A program made the translations under genes and the position numbers. A stretch of DNA of 64,000 nucleotides from Corallium rubrum. Taxonomy: Eukaryota > Cnidaria > Anthozoa > Scleralcyonacea > Coralliidae. Every line of letters starts with the position of its first letter. Within the stretch, counting starts at the first letter, position 1. Below are positions 11,187 to 22,147 of this stretch, in pieces. The stretch spans positions 5,175,495 through 5,239,494 of the forward strand of contig OZ036014.1 of assembly GCA_964035015.1 (NCBI GenBank), in the 5' to 3' direction. The notes below the pieces were generated by a model. It did not search any database, was not told the origin of the DNA, and saw nothing but the letters and a program-made list of their open reading frames with translations.

Positions 11187-11583
11187 CCTCCGATAGGATC
11201 AACAATAATATCTCTCGGTTCATCTAGAGTCGTATTAATCAGCTCTCGTCTCAATGAGCCATCGAACCTGGACACTTCAATAGTATTGTGTGTCGTACTT
11301 GTCCAGTACAGGTTACGACCGGCCAGATCAACCGTCAGACCATCAGCAACGCCGACGTTTTCGGTCACGATTTCTTCATAGCCTGATCCATTTCGAAACG
11401 CCCTACAGATTATTCTACGAGTGACGTCCGTCCAGTATACTCTGTCTTCGACTGGATCAAACTCCAGAGCAACTGGTCGGGTAAGGTTTGCAATAAACTT
11501 GATAGGAATCGGCTCAACGTTGATTTCATCGGTTTGAAGTTGGTAAATCTTAGCTGCATCAGCATCCGCAAACATCAAAAATT
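11187..11583 (-). CDS. Module copy 2, exon d: YWTD beta-propeller 2, first part
   Basis: Second copy of 35746-36142: EFLMFADAD start, VYWTDV and LYWTST blades. Confidence 0.85.
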
Positions 11584-11833
11584 CTAAAATGTTCAGAAAC
11601 CAATGCAAATATGAGTCTTTTTGTAAAAATAATCAACCCTCGTCGACTTTCATTTTGGTATGACTTGGAGCAATAGGAGTCGCGTAACAACTCGCATAGT
11701 AAACTTTTGTCAATCAACTCTCATCGACTTTCATTTTGGTTTGATCTGAAGCAACGAGAGTCGCACAACTCTCATACAACATGTCAATCAACTCCAATTC
11801 ATGATGTTTGCTGTTTAAATGTGGATAACTTAC

Positions 11834-11974
11834 CATCCTGAAAGGCATCTATGCACGATTTTTCATCTTGGTCCAGTTTCGTCCCAATCTCACACTCACA
11901 CTTAAAGCCTGCATTTGGCTCCAGTAAACAAAGATGTTGACAACCTCCATTATTTGAACCGCATGGGTTGGTCC
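11834..11974 (-). CDS. Module copy 2, exon c: EGF-like domain
   Basis: Second copy of 36393-36533: six-cysteine EGF of LRP type (NPCGSNNGGC), phase 1 at both ends. Confidence 0.85.
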
Positions 11975-12321
11975 CTAAAACGACAAGATATACTCCTTGT
12001 TTAGCATCGGCGTTAAATCAAAATTATTCATTGATGATCTGACGTTCCGGTTTTCCACCTGGAAACTATACACGTTAAGGTATTAGCAATAGGGGAAAAT
12101 GTCAAAAATCTCCTTTTTTTAAAAAAATTTTAAAATAGTGCAACATCTGCTGTTTTACGAAACGATACCGGATAACCCTATTGCTACCTAACAGCACTAT
12201 ACTTTTATTACTTTTTCCTTGTGATGGAACAAATTAGAACAATGAGAACGAAATACTGACGTCTTGAGTCAAAGTCCTTTATCGGAATTCAGAACACGTT
12301 ATTGAGTAATATAAAAGTAGA

Positions 12322-12775
12322 GTGAGATGCTCTAACCATTGAGTTACTGGAACTCAGATGATTTGAACGTAGATTGAATACGTGTACAACCCACAACCTT
12401 CTGATCACCAGTGAGATGCTCTAACCATTGAGCTACTGGAACTCAGATGATTTGAACGTAGATTGAATATGTGTACAACCCACAACCTTCTGATCACCAG
12501 TGAGATGCTCTAACCATTGAGTTACTGGGACTCAGATGATTTGGATTGAATATGTGTACAACCCACAACTTTCTGATCGCCAGTGAGATGCTCTAACCAT
12601 TGCGTTACTGAGACTCACATGATTTGAACGTAGATTGAATATGTGTACAACCCACAACCTTCTGATCACCAGTGAGATGCTCCAACCATTGAGTTACTGG
12701 AACTCAGATGATTTGAACGTAGCTTCAATATGTGTACAACCCACAACCTTCTGATCGCCAGTGAGACACTCTAAC
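12322..12775 (-). repeat. Tandem array of a tRNA-like 89-bp unit
   Basis: Units start near 12322, 12411, 12500, 12583, 12672 and 12761 (period 89, one of 83). On the minus strand each carries TAGCTCAATGGTTAGAGC, a good match to a polymerase III A box, and ACGTTCAAATC, a partial B box, suggesting a tRNA-derived SINE that became tandem. The partner array is at 36881-37334. Not a functional tRNA: no acceptor stem is evident. Confidence 0.65.
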
Positions 12776-13087
12776 CTAAATATATTAATCACTTGAAGAT
12801 CTACATGTTTAGTGTTGTGGGCGAAACACATCCACATGCTTCCTTCAAATGAATTTGGTTTGATAATAAAAAAGATATCTAACCTTCTCCGATAGCTCAT
12901 TATGCACCTACGACGTCAAAATGCTTAATTTGCATATCAAACAAACTAAAATATCTCGAGAACAAAGCAAGGAAACGAAAAGTTGCAAAAGATGTTACTC
13001 TATAATTTTAAGTGTTCTTTCAAATAAGACTAACTTAATTTTCGTTGCATGAAGGCACTTTAATAAATGCATTGAGTTAAAAATAAC

Positions 13088-13497
13088 CTGGTGGCTGTCG
13101 CGATGGGTCGACGATGACAACCCCCATAACTCCTTGAATGGATCTGGATGTCGGGATCGAAATATTTGCGATGATTTTTGGGATCGTTATATCCAGGGCA
13201 AAGATAGCGTTGGCTCTCCAGTCGGACCAGTAGATTGTATTTCCAATAAGATCCACATCAAACCCATGGGATTTTGAAGCATCTTCAAATATAGTTGTCC
13301 TCTGTCCACCATTGTAGTCGATGGAAGTAATGGTATCGTGGAAGGAATCGATCCAATACACTCGTTTGTTTGTATAATCCAGTGTTATTCCATGTGGCCA
13401 AGTGATGTTTGTATTCACCAGAACTACTCGGTCACCTCCAGATAGTGTACTGCGTTCTACTGCTGCTTCAAAACCCCAATCCGTCCAGAAAAGATAA
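13088..13497 (-). CDS. Module copy 2, exon b: YWTD beta-propeller 1, second part
   Basis: Second copy of 37647-38056: LFWTDW, VYWIDS and IYWSDW blades, ending PPG in phase 1. The same weak GTTATT donor is kept. Confidence 0.85.
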
Positions 13498-13529
13498 CTT
13501 TTATAAAAATAACGGAAGAGGGGAAAACA

Positions 13530-13900
13530 TGTCACATTACATCATACCTATCACGTTACATGTCATTACGTCATTTGTTACGTCACACCTGTCACATCCA
13601 CGTCACACATGTCACATCACGTCATACTTGCCACGTCACATCACGTCACACATTACGTCACATTACGTCACACATGCCACATTACGTCACACATGCCACA
13701 TTACGTCACACCTGTCACATCACGTCACACATGTCACGTCACATATGTCACATTACGTCACACACGTCACATTACGTCACACCTGTCACATCACGTCTCA
13801 CATAGCACATCACGTCACACTTGTCACGTCACAAAGGTCACATCACATTACGTCATGTCACATCACGTCACACAGCACATCACGTCACATTTGTCACGTC
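13530..13900. repeat. (GTCACATTAC / GTCACACCT)n minisatellite
   Basis: CACGTCACAT-type units immediately downstream of a splice acceptor region. The partner at 38090-38435 is shorter by a couple of units. Long open frames here are repeat artefacts. Confidence 0.85.
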
Positions 13901-14185
13901 AAAAATACAGAATATTATCATTATTATATTAATTATTTTATTATATTTTTCATAAGGTCTTAGTTCTGTCCCAGGTAATGGGGATTTCTATTTAAGAAGT
14001 CTTAACTGTAAGTTCACTTCTAATATTCCTATAGTGTTCCATTACATCGTCATCATAATATGATTGCGTTGTGTTGTATTGTGTTGTATTGCATTGTATT
14101 GTGTTGTATTATATTGTATTGTATCGGGTATATATTATTATTTTATATTTAAAAAGCATATCATATATTTCCAATCTAAACCTAC

Positions 14186-14579
14186 CCTGCACTTGGGTCT
14201 ACTGCCAGTCCTCGTGGATACTCCAAACCAGTATTAACCAAAATCTTTCGATGTTTACCATCGAGTGTTGCAACCATAATTTTTTCTGATGTGTACGATG
14301 TCCAGTAGATAGAACGTCCAACCCAATCGACTGCTACTCCTTCTATCAAGCCAACATCGCTCACAATGAGCTCCCTATTCGAGCCATCCATATCCGATCT
14401 AGAAATATTCCCATGAACGTACTCACCATAGTAGAGCTTATTGTCGACGCTATCCACATCTAGCGGTATGACCATGTGTAGGCCATCAATGACGTCAGTT
14501 CGTACATGGGTCGTCAAATCAATTGCACCAACGTCTGTTTGGTTTGAGTACAGTAGATACGGCTTATTGGGCAAAGCAT
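14186..14579 (-). CDS. Module copy 2, exon a: YWTD beta-propeller 1, first part
   Basis: Second copy of the exon at 38721-39114, almost identical. LYYGEY and IYWTSY blades; phase 1 start, phase 2 end. Confidence 0.85.
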
Positions 14580-15407
14580 CTGTGGAGAGAAAAAGTGAAA
14601 ATATTACCATCAAGAGACGTGTTTAACCCTTTCATTCACTCGCATTGTTGTTGTGGCACAACTTTATATAAAAAACCATGTATACTACGCGAGCCCTGAT
14701 TGGTCAATTGCCGTGTTTGGATCAGAGTATCCAAACATGGAAAATTCCCGCCAAAACGATTTTTTGAAAATGTCGGACAGTATATCATATGCACTTGTGA
14801 TTATTGCTCGACTTTCGAAAAGCTAAAAACACTCACCTACGGCTCGTGTTTTTTACGCTTTTCTCTAGTCTCGCAATTTCCCGCGTGTTTGGATCAAAGT
14901 ATCCAAACACGGAAAAACATTTGGTATTTCTTCAATCTTTTTACTCTGTCTAACGCCAGAGACGATTTAATCGTCAAGGAAAGCCATACATGAAAAGATT
15001 AACCGTTTTTGACTTGGAAACGAAAACGGTTTTTTGAGCTAAAAAGATCGGTGCTGACTAGCAATTATTAAGGGCATTTTTTTCTTTATATTCAACCTTT
15101 AATATGAACCAAAGATTAATTATCTTCTTCCTAGGTGGCCATTTTTTCGTTATTCGCGTTATCGTGCACTGATTTCTATCTGTCAGATTCTGTGGCTGCG
15201 CGCTATCGAAATTTTTATTGCATCCCATTGGATACTAAAATTAAGATTTCTAGGATCCAAAACGAAAATCTAGTATCCCGTCGATTTAATCGTCAAGGAA
15301 AGCCATACATGAAAAGATTAACCGTTTTTGACTTGGAAACGAAAAGTATCCTGTCGATATTGGGATACCGCAAATTTCAAGTCCTGCTCAGCATGGCCAA
15401 TACTTAC
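14580..15407. other. Duplication junction intron
   Basis: The intron joins the sushi exon of copy 1 to exon a of copy 2. It holds the duplication breakpoint (15151-15181), a TTTGGATCAGAGTATCCAAA palindromic repeat, and a 60-bp segment at 15286-15346 copied from 14967-15027. Confidence 0.7.
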
Positions 15408-15596
15408 CAACACACTTTGGAACACTACCCCAATAAACATGAGGTAAACAAGTAAACAAAGCATGAGATCCTTCTTCTATTTTGTATCCTTTGTTACAAA
15501 TAACTGTACATTGTGAATAATACGGTACTATTTCACCAGTGTTAGCACATTTGCCTGAGAGCAATCCATTGCCTGGAGGCTGAGGTGGTAGACAAC
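15408..15596 (-). CDS. Module copy 1, exon j: sushi/CCP domain (intact copy)
   Basis: 63 residues, phase 1 at both ends. It starts GCLPPQPPGNG and ends with the sushi signature W...PKC (YWGSVPKCVG). Six cysteines rather than four. This is the intact partner of the broken exon at 6976-7096, and it joins in phase to the first exon of module copy 2 at 14579. Confidence 0.8.
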
Positions 15597-15999
15597 CTAA
15601 GGAGAGATTTATACTAAATGACAATTAATCCATTCCTCAGACTTTAGAAGCTCGCCAAATACAATCCCAAGGTTTTATTTACTCTGTCTCACATCATATG
15701 ACTTTACTCATCAAAGAGAGAACCCTCAGACAACCTAGGCAGCAATGAGTTAACAATGAGTTCACAATGAGTTAACAAGTGGTTCATTACTATAACCCAC
15801 TCCTGCCTGAGCTGGCTAAAAACAAACCTTTTACAGTTTTACTGTCTAACACTGGATAAATTTACTCAGGCATCAAACTAGGGAAAGCCAAGTAGAGATC
15901 CTAGGCAGCAATAGGTTATAATGCCAATCATGGTCATCAAAATGACATGATGCGTGCGAGCTGCTGATATTATGTTCATTGTGCTGGTGTTGCTCTTAC

Positions 16000-16128
16000 C
16001 CTCGCACTGTTGTTTGGTCTCATTATAAACTAGGTTGTTTCCACAATCGCATCGATAACCACCAGGTACTGCAAGACAAAGTTGCCCTAGTTTACAGCCT
16101 CCATTGTTCTTGTGACATGGATGAGTAG
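16000..16128 (-). CDS. Module copy 1, exon i: EGF-like domain
   Basis: 43 residues with six cysteines (HPCHKNNGGCKLGQLCL, YRCDCGN, final QQC). Phase 1 at both ends. Copy 2 differs at His/Gln, Leu/Pro and Lys/Glu positions, more than the exons further upstream do. Confidence 0.8.
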
Positions 16129-16157
16129 CTATACAAGATAAAAATAGAGAATATAGG

Positions 16158-16530
<373 letters not shown>

Positions 16531-16586
16531 TGTATTTTTTCTACCCAAATTATGCAACCAGTGTAATTACTAACTTACGTTCTTAC

Positions 16587-16709
16587 CTATAGATGCTATT
16601 TCTGTACATTTTGAGTCACAGCATTTTTCTGTCCCTGGACATGCTTCATCATTTATACAAGTATTAAGTGATCCTTTATGTTTGTACGGACATCTGCCAC
16701 TTTTTACAA
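16587..16709 (-). CDS. Module copy 1, exon h: WAP-like four-disulfide-core domain (six cysteines)
   Basis: 41 residues with KSGRCP, an acidic CINDEAC and the hallmark KCCDSKC, as in whey-acidic-protein inhibitors. Only six of the usual eight cysteines are present, so it is either a two-disulfide-short variant or pairs with neighbouring exons. Phase 1 at both ends. It is separated from the preceding exon by the whole gypsy insertion. Confidence 0.75.
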
Positions 16710-17282
16710 CTGCGAAACAAAATAAAATATATTTAGTCTGGAACAGGGTAGGAGCTAGATGGTAGAAGTATAACATCTCTATTTTGATTAAAGAGTTTTA
16801 GGCAATTGGGACTGTCTTCAACGAGTGGCATAGAAAGATGTTAAATATTGGGAGAGCCAAAGGCTCAAAAAGACAAAAACTCGATAATTTGCGGTAAAGG
16901 AGCGTTTATAGAGCGATAAACTCATTTCAAATGACAACGTAGTTATCCAATTGTAAGAATAAAAAAAATTAGGGAAGAATTCCGGCAGAAAACCTCAGTA
17001 AAATAAGCTTCCTCACACTATTCGTTGAATCAAAATTTTCAACCATTTTGCAATACCGTGGCCATTTTGAAAAATTGAGTTAGCCAATTAAAACTCAATT
17101 TAACGAATCAAAGGGCTCAAAACACCCCACGTGACTCCTCCCCAGTCTTTTTTCTCAACCATAAATTCAGAGAAATTCAGAATTGAGACGAAGAAAGCTA
17201 TTTTAATAAGAGGTAAGGTGATTTTTTAATTATATATCAAGCTATTAACTGAACCTTTCATTTCATTAATTCTGTATAATTC

Positions 17283-17484
17283 TGTTATATATTTATTAAG
17301 GTATCTTAGCAATAGATTACAGAAAGATAAATTAAGCCTCTCAACACAGAGGTGCAACAACTCAAAACCACAAAACGGTTGAAAGACCGTGCCTACGACA
17401 GTTCGCGTCATTATACGCCATATACAATAGTTTAAATATCATAACAATCATAACTGAACCTCAACGAGTGCTAGCCACTCAACA
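17283..17484 (-). repeat. 3' LTR of the gypsy element (intact)
   Basis: 202 bp, TG...CA ends, adjacent to a polypurine tract. Confidence 0.95.
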
Positions 17485-17523
17485 CTATTCCCCCTTGTAA
17501 ATAGAGGGTGAATGTCCGTTCAG

Positions 17524-19020
17524 TTAAGTCTGAAGTTTTATCGATCGTGCATAGTCTTGCATCCACATCGGGGCTCTCCTTTCTCGATGTGGTCTCCTCG
17601 GGAGTGGACCTTCTCCCGCTTCCACATCTGTTTCTTCTGGAACGTCACCTTGGGACATTCCCAAGTTCCCTGGTTCGTCGTGGATTGTTTCTGGTGTTTC
17701 CGGTGTATCCCCTGTGGGTGACTCTGGAAAGTAGCTTGACCATGGAACATCACCTTGGGACATTCCCAAGTTTCCTGGTTCGTCGTGGGTTGTTTCTGGT
17801 GTTTCCGGTGTATCTCCTGTGGGTGACTCTGGAAAGTAGCTTAACCCTGGGTTAGTAATCCCTTGGGTTGGCTTTTTGCGCATGCAATGGTTCCTTGCCG
17901 GTAGTATCTCCACAACATCTTCGTCATCACTTGACTGATCACTGCAATCCGGTGCACGATTAGCCCTCGTTTTCTGATAAGTCTTCTTAACGTCCCTCTT
18001 GGGTGTTTCTGGAGTTGTCTTTTGACTGGTTTTGTCATCCTCTTTCCCAGGTAGCCGACAAGGTTTAAGCCTATTGAAGTGAACTACCATCCTCTTTCTC
18101 CCCCGACCGACTTTCTGGATACGGAAAACAACGTCCGACAGTTTCTTCACAATCGTGTAAGGGCCATGCCACGGTCTTGCCAGTTTTCTTGACAAGCCTC
18201 TCCTTACAAATGGTTGGTGTAACCACACTTTATCTCCAACCTTGTAACCAGACTCTGTTGACATGCTGTCGTAGTAGTCCTTGTATCGCTTGGACAATTT
18301 ACCGGTTCTTGTTCTTGCTAACTCATGTACTCGTTGTAGCGTCTCTTTCATTTTTTGGACAAATGTCGGTACATCTTGGATCAGTAAGCCCTGGTCGGTT
18401 GGTCCCTCCACCATTACATCGATCGGTATTCTTGCTTCCCTCGCGAACAACATCTTATGGGGGGTAAAACCAGTTGAAGATTGGACAGCCGTTCGGTAAG
18501 CCAAGAGCACATGCGGAATCCACTCGTCCCAGTCGTCATGATTGTCGTTAACCACTTTCGACAACATATCCTTGATAGTCCGGTTGTTTCTCTCCACCAG
18601 GCCGTCGCTCTGGGGATGATATGGTGTCGTTCTGGTTTTCTTGATCCCGAGAAGTTTGCATAATGCCTGGAAGACTTTACTTTCGAATTCCCTTCCTTGA
18701 TCGGTGTGTAAATACTGCATTACTCCAAATCTCGAAACCCATTCTTCCATCAGTTTCTTCGCTACCGTTTCAGCTTCGTGGTCGCTTATGGCGAACGCTT
18801 CCGGCCACTTAGTGAAGTAGTCATTCACTACAAGGATGAATCGGTTGCCTCGTTCGGTTGTTGGGAGTGGACCTACGATGTCCATTGCTACCCTCTCCAT
18901 AGGGTAACCGCAGCGACTGGTCACCAATGGCGCTCGTGGTTTCTTCCTGGGGGGTTTCTTTGTGCGCATTTCTGGCACCTTCGACAGTAGTTCTCGACGT
19001 CGTCGCGCCACCCTTTCCAA
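17524..19020 (-). pseudogene. Gypsy integrase (frameshifted from pol)
   Basis: In-frame integrase core: first catalytic Asp in AMDIVGPLP, second in HTDQGREF, Glu in DGLVERNNR, followed by the GPY/F module (WHGPYTIVKK) typical of many Ty3/gypsy elements. A single-base shift relative to the upstream pol frame lies between 18,921 and 19,020, near a run of six G. It could be a real lesion or a homopolymer sequencing error. The C-terminal tail has two 105-nt tandem repeats (17640-17845; SYFPESPTGDTPETPET). Confidence 0.85.
17640..17845 (-). repeat. Two 105-nt tandem repeats in the integrase tail
   Basis: A 35-codon unit repeated in frame, rich in Pro, Glu, Ser and Thr, with a few substitutions between the copies. 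Confidence 0.85.
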
Positions 19021-21758
19021 TAGAAACGTGACTTGATCCGTTCACACGTCTTGGTAGTCCCTAAGTGACCGGAGGTAGGTAGGGCGTGACTCAGTTCAAG
19101 TATCTCCTGGACCATCTTTTGGGGCAGGCATACTTGGAGAACTTTTGTGGTTTCATTTTCCAACTCGTACTCTCGACACAATACTCCGTTTACCAGCTTC
19201 AATCGTTTAAATTGACTCCAAAAGCTCCCCGTCTCTGGGCTAGCACCAGAAATCTCGTTTCTGCTGGGTCTGGCTCCGGATTCTACCCATCTTACCACTT
19301 CCTTGAGTATGGGGTCATCACGCTGCAGGAGAACCAACTCATCATTATCCCAGCGGCAGGCCCATCCATCGCCTTCAGTGACGGCACAAGTAGACAATTG
19401 ACTCGAACTCTGACTGTGATCCTCTACCATCTCGTCTGGCTCGGCATCTTCCTTAGTCGGTATCCGTGACAATCCGTCTGCATTCCCGTGTAGTCGTCCT
19501 GGACGGTGTTCGATTGAGAAGTGAAACTCTGCTAATCTTTCTAACCAGCGGGCGACCTGTCCTTTGGGTTGCTTGAAACTTCTCAACCATGTTAGCGCAC
19601 TATGGTCTGTTCGCACCGTAAATTCCCTCCCAAGAAGATATGGCTCGAAATGTTCCATGCCCCAGACTAACGCGAGCAGTTCCTTCCTTGTGGTGCTATA
19701 ATTGCGCTGTGGTTTCGATAGTGCCTTGGCGGCGTAGGCTATTACTCGCTCCTTCCCGTCTTCGACTTGCGACAGCACAGCTCCTAGACCAGTGTCGCTG
19801 GCGTCTGAATCCAGGATAAAAGGACGGTCGAAGTTGGGGTAGGCTAAGATTGGTGAACTTGTTAGTCGATCTTTTAGGATATCGAAAGCTGATTGGCATT
19901 CTGACGTCCACTTGAAGTTCGCTCCCTTCCTTTCAAGACCATAAAGTGGAGATGCGATGTCGGCGAAGTTGGGTACGAACTGTCTGTAGTATCCAGCACA
20001 CCCTAAGAAGGAACGTAGACTGGATACATCATGCGGCTGAGGGAACTCCTTGATAGCTTTCACCTTCTCTGGATCGGTCGCGATACCCTTCTGACTAACC
20101 ACATGTCCCAAAATCAGTGTCTCCGTCTTCAACAATTGACATTTCTTTGCATTCAGCTTCATTCCCGCGGCTTCGAGTCGTTCCAGTACAGCTTCTAATC
20201 TGCGGTTGTGTTCCTGGAAATCCTTTGCAAAGATGACAATGTCGTCAAGGTAAACTAGGCAATCTGTCCAGGTAAGGCCATTTAAAATGGTGTTCATAGC
20301 GCGTTGGAATGTCGCTGGAGCATTGGTTAATCCAAACGGCATTCGTTTGAATTGGAAATGTCCTTCTGGGGTCGAGAATGCTGTCTTTTCTCGGTCTTCT
20401 TCCCTCACTCCCAATTGCCAGTAGCCACGGACGAGGTCTAGATGGGTGAAGAAAACAGCACCAGAAAGAGCTTCCAATACGTCGTCACATCTGGGCAAGG
20501 GATATACATCCTTCTTTGTTACTTGGTTCAGCTTTCGATAGTCCACACAAAATCTTGGAGTGCCGTCTTTCTTTCTTACCATTACCACTGGTGCTGACCA
20601 AGGTGATTCGGACACTTCAATGACGTCGCTTTCGAGCATTGTCTCAATTTCTCTGCGTGCTTCTTCCCTCTGGTGATACGGTAGTCTACGCACTGTCGCT
20701 CTGATAGGCCTAGCTTCGCCTGTCTCGATGAAATGTTGGCTCGTTTTCAATTCTCCTAGGTCAGTCTTTCCTCTAGAAACTGCGCCACTGTGCTGACTTA
20801 GTATGTTGTATACCGTCTCCCTCTGATCTTTTGACAACGATGGGTTCTCTATCTTAAATAAATTAGCCATTTCTTCCATCGTCTCTTTGTTGCGTTCCCG
20901 ACGACTTGTCACGGATGCATATGTCTCCTTTACCTCCGAATTGCTGATACCTTGGCAAACGTGATAACATGATTGTTGATCCTCTGTCGTTTCTTCTTGT
21001 TCGGTTTCTACTAGTGGAAATAGCTTCCCAACTGTGCTACCTCTGAAGATCCTCACCGGCTTGGATAGGGGGTTGAATACTCGGACAGGGATTCCACCCT
21101 TGTTCACTGTTGCCACGACCTTGATGATACCTACCGAGTATCGGTTCTCAAATCTCGGTTCAGGTTCAAGTACTCCAGTTGTTTTACCAACGACACTGGC
21201 CTCTTCCACGTTACAACAAACGTTTACCATACATCTGGGTGGTATGGTAACTGAGGATGCTACCGCGACATGGCAAATCTTTCTAGCACTCGTCGAATCC
21301 ATCTTGCATTCTAGGGCTCCAATCTTAATGGTTTCCCTTTCAAAGTCAATAACACAATTCTTCTTCTTGAGGAAGTCAGCTCCTAGCAGCAACTCTTGGG
21401 CCAGGTCTTTGCACACGTAAACTCGATGGTGAATAACGGTATCTTCAATCTTTATATCGATTTCTGCGATTCCACAAATAGCTAAGGGATTGTTGTTTGC
21501 TCCTAGTATTGGTTGATGCGATGACCACATGCTGGTAGCTTTGCTCTTTGTTCTATAGAAGACGTCCGAATGTATTAGCGTGACCGCTGCACCGGAGTCC
21601 ACCAAGGCGTTGACGTGGTGTTGGTTTATTTCACACTTGATAAATATCGCATTCCCCATCGCCGCACTCGATACGCATTTTGGTGGATTCATAATCTCCG
21701 GGTTGACTGGCGCGGGCGGAGTCACCATCGGTAAGACCCCGCCCTGTTGGCGTTTCCC
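18921..21758 (-). CDS. pol: Gypsy pol: protease, reverse transcriptase, RNase H, start of integrase
   Basis: About 945 residues from the frameshift site. An aspartic protease motif (LVDSGAAVTLI) lies near residue 50 after the first Met. The RT region includes FCVDYRKLN, FTHLDL and the catalytic YLDDIVIF. RNase H has LDSDASDTGLGAVL and TDHSALTW. The integrase zinc-binding region (SGHLGTTKTCERIK, CRRCQKC) follows, and the frame is then lost near 18,950 in a G-run. Ty3/gypsy order (PR-RT-RH-IN) is clear. Pol is expressed with gag by -1 frameshifting. Apart from the integrase break, the frame is intact. Confidence 0.95.
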   Translation of the reverse strand, partial: GKRQQGGVLPMVTPPAPVNPEIMNPPKCVSSAAMGNAIFIKCEINQHHVNALVDSGAAVTLIHSDVFYRTKSKATSMWSSHQPILGANNNPLAICGIAEIDIKIEDTVIHHRVYVCKDLAQELLLGADFLKKKNCVIDFERETIKIGALECKMDSTSARKICHVAVASSVTIPPRCMVNVCCNVEEASVVGKTTGVLEPEPRFENRYSVGIIKVVATVNKGGIPVRVFNPLSKPVRIFRGSTVGKLFPLVETEQEETTEDQQSCYHVCQGISNSEVKETYASVTSRRERNKETMEEMANLFKIENPSLSKDQRETVYNILSQHSGAVSRGKTDLGELKTSQHFIETGEARPIRATVRRLPYHQREEARREIETMLESDVIEVSESPWSAPVVMVRKKDGTPRFCVDYRKLNQVTKKDVYPLPRCDDVLEALSGAVFFTHLDLVRGYWQLGVREEDREKTAFSTPEGHFQFKRMPFGLTNAPATFQRAMNTILNGLTWTDCLVYLDDIVIFAKDFQEHNRRLEAVLERLEAAGMKLNAKKCQLLKTETLILGHVVSQKGIATDPEKVKAIKEFPQPHDVSSLRSFLGCAGYYRQFVPNFADIASPLYGLERKGANFKWTSECQSAFDILKDRLTSSPILAYPNFDRPFILDSDASDTGLGAVLSQVEDGKERVIAYAAKALSKPQRNYSTTRKELLALVWGMEHFEPYLLGREFTVRTDHSALTWLRSFKQPKGQVARWLERLAEFHFSIEHRPGRLHGNADGLSRIPTKEDAEPDEMVEDHSQSSSQLSTCAVTEGDGWACRWDNDELVLLQRDDPILKEVVRWVESGARPSRNEISGASPETGSFWSQFKRLKLVNGVLCREYELENETTKVLQVCLPQKMVQEILELSHALPTSGHLGTTKTCERIKSRFYWKGWRDDVENYCRRCQKCAQRNPPGRNHERHW
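21714..21758 (-). promoter_or_regulatory. -1 ribosomal frameshift signal at the gag-pol junction
   Basis: On the minus strand the heptamer G GGA AAC (21758-21752) lies in the gag frame, then a 7-base spacer, then a 10-bp stem (21744-21735 with 21723-21714) with one G-U pair and an 11-base loop. The -1 frame opens one codon before the heptamer, after a TGA, and continues into pol. Heptamer, spacing and stem fit the textbook X XXY YYZ arrangement. Confidence 0.85.
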
Positions 21759-22006
21759 TGATCACTTCTGGATTGGTTGGTGTTTCTGTCATCAACTCTG
21801 GATCGGCATTCTCGTTGGTAATGACCTTGTTTCCCACACTTGTAGCAAATAACTGAACGCTTCCCTGGTGTTTTCGGAGCCGTCGTAGCTTCTAGTAATC
21901 TTTCCATCAACTTCGTCTGCTGGTCGAAATAATTCCTCGCCCATGCTGGGATATCGTCGTTTCTTGCGCCCGCCGTATTTACGCCAGCGGTTGACGTCAC
22001 ATCAAC
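21722..22006 (-). pseudogene. Gypsy gag, C-terminal part with zinc knuckle
   Basis: About 94 residues after the foldback insertion. Contains the CCHC zinc knuckle C-YKC-GKQGH-YQREC (CX2CX4HX4C) and ends SYRW at a stop at 21722. The frameshift signal for pol lies 28 bases before this stop. Confidence 0.85.
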
Positions 22007-22147
22007 GGTAGGTACTTCATGTTAGGGTCCATATAGTGGTTATATATATATTTAATAGTATACGCTTATGACATATAGTGGTACTTACATTATGACATAT
22101 AGTGCTACTGACATTATAGTTGTTACATACTTATACTTTATTCTTTA

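Larger units (their letters stand above)
6825..15151. repeat. Segmental duplication, copy 2 (left)
   Basis: Nearly collinear with 15181-39750 after removing the gypsy insertion. It carries all ten exons of the module. The match ends at both copies after the same GTGGCCATTTTTTCGT sequence (15151 and 39750). Between 8,480 and 14,600 the copies are almost identical; between 6,830 and 8,480 they differ more. Confidence 0.9.

Noticed and set aside
12322-12775. Cluster of true tRNA genes
   Set aside because: A-box and partial B-box matches only; no acceptor stem or anticodon arm could be drawn.
13409-13963. Plus-strand frames rich in His-Ile-Thr-Ser
   Set aside because: Produced by the GTCACATTAC minisatellite and antisense to propeller exons.
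17508-17855. Plus-strand frames opposite the integrase tail
   Set aside because: Shadow of the 105-nt repeats in the integrase tail on the minus strand.
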